Notes under the pieces: model-generated
Databases searched by the model: none
Told to the model about the DNA's origin: nothing
What the model saw: only the letters and a program-made list of their open reading frames with translations
In this document: positions 12,863 to 15,468 of the stretch, in pieces
How the letters are laid out: each line of letters opens with the position of its first letter
How positions within the stretch are numbered: position 1 is the first letter of the stretch
Made by a program: the position numbers and the translations under genes
Assembly (NCBI GenBank): GCA_026388365.1
Contig: JAPLJW010000102.1
Coordinates: forward strand, 1-15,468
DNA: 15,468 nt
Reading direction: 5' to 3'
From: Deltaproteobacteria bacterium
GTDB taxonomy: Bacteria; Desulfobacterota; Syntrophia; Syntrophales; UBA5619

Positions 12863-14554
12863 CTATTCGCCTTTCAGCTTGTAGACGACGATCACGCTTC
12901 TGTCCTTGATGGCGCCGCCCACGGAAAGGACCAGGGCGAGGACCACCTCGTTTTCCCCATCGTTGTCGATATCCTTGAACTGGTAATCCGCAACGTAGCC
13001 GTTGATTTTTTTCGTTCGCCAGTTCTCCACCATGCCCATACCGTCCCATTCCAGATTATAAACCTCCGCGGAGGTGAAGAGTTTGACTCGCTGAAACACA
13101 CGACCGGCTGAGGAAAGGTTTTTCACGATGATGACCTCCCGCTTTCCATCCTTGTTGGTATCGTAGGTCAAAATCCTAAGATTGATATAAGAATAAGGGT
13201 TGTCTGCACTTACGTCTGATGCCCCCATCGGCTCGATGATGGTATTGCTTCCCCCGAAGACATCCTCGCTCTTCCAGATGAATTCATTGCTTCCCCCGAA
13301 GACGGCGACCCGGGAAAGGGGTTTATCCGTCTGCTCGTAGATGCAGATGTAATCGTAGTCGTTCAAGGCGATAATCCTCTCCGCGCCGCTCGAACCGAGT
13401 TTGTCCAGGGTCAGGCCATAAACGGAAAGCCCTTGCGGGATTTTCATCCTCTGTCCTTCCCGGTATCCGCTGTTCTGCCAGACGATTTCGTATATCGGGG
13501 TATCGAAGGGTCTGTCCAGACCCCTTCTCTGACCCAGCAGAAGAGGGGTGCCCGAGCCGTTGTCGATCACCCTCATGAAAAAAGGAAGACCGGAGGCGAT
13601 CGTTACGAACTTCCCGTTCCGGAATTCCAGGATGAAAGAATCGACCTGCGGGCCGCTGTAGCTTGATATAATGATCTCCTTGATGCCGTTTTGGTTGATG
13701 TCGGCGACGTCCAGACTGACATAATAGTCATAAGATTTCCCGGGAATCTGCTGAATGAGCTTGAATTCATCTCCTTTTTTTTGGTAGATGAAAACATTAT
13801 GCGGATCGATCATGATGGTTTCGTTGAGGCCGTCCCCGTTGACATCGCCAATGTCCATCCCCCTGAATTCATTTGAAAACTGCTGGCTCTTCCAGAAGGT
13901 ATTCCGATTGAGCGGCTGTGCGGCGTTGATAAAGTCGGGATTGATGGACGAGGTATAGGTGCCTTTCCGGCCGCCTCTCATTCCGGAGATGATCTCCGCT
14001 TCCCGAGCAGCCTGGGAGGAAGGCGGGCGGGAAACAATGATCTCCTTCGGGAGCGACGGGGATTCACTCACCTGGGTGAGTCCGCCGAGGAGATGGGTAT
14101 CGATCCGCTGGGCAAATTCATTGATCTTTGGAATGACCTCGTCCAGGGTCGGACATTGGGCGAAGAGGGTGACGGGCGTCATGGAGGCGGCAATATCGAC
14201 CAGCTTGCCGTCGATGCTCAGACTGTTGCCGATCTTTGTGATGCTGCCCCAGACAACGAAGTCCGCATGGAGTTTCTTTCCCAGGATGTAGGCATCGGCC
14301 AACGCAAGCTCCCTGCCTGCGGTATCCTGAAGGGCGGCGAGGACCGAGTCTTTGCCGATGACATCGATCTTCTCGTTGACGGAGATCCGGGAAGCGAGCA
14401 TGTCTCTGATTCCCTGGCAAACATAGTCGATATTTTCCGCGCTGTGGATGGAAAAGGGCAAAACGGCGACGGTGTTTCTATCCTTTGCCCATAGCGGCTG
14501 AACCGACACGATCAGAAGCAGAAGACCTGCAACCCACCTGTATGAATATCTCAT
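12863..14554 (-). CDS. Secreted VCBS/FG-GAP repeat protein with TolB/FlgO-like N-terminal domain
   Basis: A 563-residue exported protein. Residues 1-23 form a Sec signal peptide (Arg-rich start, LLLLIV core, probable cleavage after LWA). Residues about 27-160 resemble the periplasmic FlgO/TolB N-terminal-like fold: VAVLPFSIHS, then GIRDMLASRI, and LGKKLHADFVVWGSI, where the family has a (G)xxYxVxG-type segment. The rest is a beta-propeller-like repeat region with calcium-binding loops DVNGDGLNE (237-245), DINQNGIKE (285-293), DTNKDGKRE (465-473) and DIDNDGENE (528-536), plus a degenerate one near 384-395. No lipobox, sortase or autotransporter signal is seen, so it is probably periplasmic or surface-exposed. 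A short in-frame sequence repeat encodes FGGSN twice (419-423 and 433-437). Function is unknown; binding or scaffolding is an inference. Confidence 0.85.
   Translation of the reverse strand: MRYSYRWVAGLLLLIVSVQPLWAKDRNTVAVLPFSIHSAENIDYVCQGIRDMLASRISVNEKIDVIGKDSVLAALQDTAGRELALADAYILGKKLHADFVVWGSITKIGNSLSIDGKLVDIAASMTPVTLFAQCPTLDEVIPKINEFAQRIDTHLLGGLTQVSESPSLPKEIIVSRPPSSQAAREAEIISGMRGGRKGTYTSSINPDFINAAQPLNRNTFWKSQQFSNEFRGMDIGDVNGDGLNETIMIDPHNVFIYQKKGDEFKLIQQIPGKSYDYYVSLDVADINQNGIKEIIISSYSGPQVDSFILEFRNGKFVTIASGLPFFMRVIDNGSGTPLLLGQRRGLDRPFDTPIYEIVWQNSGYREGQRMKIPQGLSVYGLTLDKLGSSGAERIIALNDYDYICIYEQTDKPLSRVAVFGGSNEFIWKSEDVFGGSNTIIEPMGASDVSADNPYSYINLRILTYDTNKDGKREVIIVKNLSSAGRVFQRVKLFTSAEVYNLEWDGMGMVENWRTKKINGYVADYQFKDIDNDGENEVVLALVLSVGGAIKDRSVIVVYKLKGE
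13244..13303 (-). repeat. 18-base in-frame direct repeat inside the VCBS gene
   Basis: ATTGCTTCCCCCGAAGAC occurs at 13244-13261 and again at 13286-13303, offset by 42 bases (14 codons). It encodes the paired FGGSN peptides, and exact DNA identity suggests a recent or gene-converted duplication. Confidence 0.85.
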
Positions 14555-14605
14555 TTTGTTATCCCCATTCCCCGGTCAGAATCAATACGAACCAATTTCT
14601 TTTAT

Positions 14606-14634
14606 TTTTTAACATGTCGTCGTGAAGAATTCAA
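14606..14634 (-). promoter_or_regulatory. Candidate promoter for the VCBS protein gene
   Basis: On the minus strand TTGAAT (14634-14629), a 17-base spacer and TAAAAA (14611-14606) form a fair sigma70-like match, with a leader of about 45 bases. The gap 14555-14763 otherwise shows no convincing gene or terminator. Confidence 0.3.
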
Positions 14635-14763
14635 CCTGGATTTGACAGATCAGCGGATGACGGTTCTTATGGTTCGCATCGGGTTGGCGCGAAAGAAAAG
14701 GGGGCTGAATGTCGTGGCCGGGGAACGCGATGTGACGGGAAGAGGGGCTCCCGGCGTAAAGGA

Positions 14764-15468
14764 TCACTTCATTGCGGTCGTGGTGCGGGAAAGGGATTCC
14801 CCGGCATTTTCGAAGGGAATGGTCAGGTTGTAGATCCCGAATTCCATGACCGCACGGATCGGGAAGGGCGCCTTTTCAAAGACCTTGAGCATGGCCTTGT
14901 TGTCGGCGAGAACATCCGCTGTGAATCCTTCGATTCCCATCTCGCGCGCGACCCGGATGAGGGTTTCAAAAAGGAAAGAAGCGACGCCTTGTCCCTGAAA
15001 GTTTTCATCCACGACAAAGGCCACATCCGCGAGGGGGCGGTCGCTGTGGCGGACATAACGTCCCTCCGCAATGAGCCTCTCCGTCCCCGATACCGCGACC
15101 GTTCCCACGATCGACATGATGCGCTGATAATCGACGTTCACATACTCCTGCATTTTGCGGTGGGGCATCGATTTGATCGCACTGAAATAACGATAATAGA
15201 CGGCGTTGTCGGAAAAACGGTAGAATAGTTTACGCATCTCTTCTTCGTCGGAGGGCTTGATAGCGCGAAAGTTGATGGTAAGACCGTCTTTCCAAGTCTG
15301 AGAGAAGGATAGATCAAAGGGATACATAGCTCCCGATTCGGAAAGATAAATCTGGTCGGTGAAGAGAATATGGGCCTCTTTGGCCTGCCTGACCAGCTCC
15401 GGCCGGTCGGCGGGATGGGCGATGTCAATGAGGGCCTGGGCGCGTTCCCGGACTGTACGCCCTGACAT
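14764..15468 (-). CDS. CoA-transferase–GNAT fusion, second copy, N-terminus outside window
   Basis: The last 235 codons of a paralogue of the 6446-8341 fusion. The visible protein begins inside the CoA-transferase C-terminal region: GRTVRERAQALIDIAHP matches GKNVRERAMSLISIAHP of the first copy. The Met at the window edge is therefore internal, and the catalytic Glu region lies outside. After a linker comes a GNAT domain (about 65-220) with the acetyl-CoA-binding turn FQGQGVASF and the family-shared FTADVLADNKAMLKVFEK, compared with FTAEVLVDNRPMLHVFEK in copy one. A short SRTTTAMK tail follows. It is the most upstream gene seen on the minus strand here, 209 bases before the VCBS gene. Whether an ACD gene lies beyond the edge is unknown. 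Assignment rests on clear alignment with copy one. Confidence 0.88.
   Translation of the reverse strand: MSGRTVRERAQALIDIAHPADRPELVRQAKEAHILFTDQIYLSESGAMYPFDLSFSQTWKDGLTINFRAIKPSDEEEMRKLFYRFSDNAVYYRYFSAIKSMPHRKMQEYVNVDYQRIMSIVGTVAVSGTERLIAEGRYVRHSDRPLADVAFVVDENFQGQGVASFLFETLIRVAREMGIEGFTADVLADNKAMLKVFEKAPFPIRAVMEFGIYNLTIPFENAGESLSRTTTAMK

Noticed and set aside
14690..14760. A GGGA...TCCC / CCGGG...CCCGG pairing as terminator of the CoA-transferase–GNAT gene
   Set aside because: The arms are only 4-5 bp with long loops and no T-run, so it is not distinguishable from chance.
14642..14833. A 63-codon plus-strand frame in the gap before the second CoA-transferase–GNAT
   Set aside because: It runs into the 3' end of the opposite-strand gene, has no clear ribosome-binding site and has no motif.

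Overview
The window looks like chromosome from a moderately GC-rich anaerobic bacterium, most likely a Desulfobacterota/Syntrophia-type organism (a former deltaproteobacterium). The placement is inferred from gene content: fused ADP-forming acyl-CoA synthetases and CoA-transferase–GNAT fusions beside ordinary housekeeping genes. No marker gene proves it. There is no sign of phage, insertion sequence, CRISPR array or plasmid origin.

Bases 1-1847, + strand: the end of a cell-wall amidase gene, then rph (RNase PH), then an RdgB/HAM1-type XTP/dITP pyrophosphatase, then tRNA-Pro(UGG). All are packed closely enough to share one transcript. The pyrophosphatase appears to start at a CTG codon.

Bases 1904-8341, - strand: a compact four-gene operon. 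Its order is an acetyl-CoA hydrolase/CoA-transferase fused to a GNAT acetyltransferase, a fused alpha-beta ADP-forming acyl-CoA synthetase (ACD), a free-standing BioD-like/DRTGG protein resembling the regulatory N-terminal part of long phosphotransacetylases, and a phosphomannomutase/phosphoglucomutase. Gaps between genes are 6, 14 and 7 bases. The first three products all point to acyl-CoA/acetate conversion with ATP conservation, perhaps under acetylation or allosteric control.

Bases 8342-9088: a promoter region with divergent sigma70-like promoters on either side of a polypurine mirror repeat, then a universal stress protein gene on the + strand. A G9/C8 hairpin follows where the two strands converge.

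Bases 9089-15468, - strand: a second fused ACD, a small ORF translationally coupled to a YheT-type alpha/beta hydrolase, a hairpin terminator, tRNA-Met(CAU), a secreted VCBS/FG-GAP repeat protein, and the C-terminal part of a second CoA-transferase–GNAT fusion cut by the window edge. The window therefore carries two copies each of the CoA-transferase–GNAT and ACD types. One pair is adjacent in an operon and the other is separated by unrelated genes. The most interesting material is this duplicated acyl-CoA module, with GNAT domains on the transferases rather than on the synthetases, and the stand-alone DRTGG protein in its operon.
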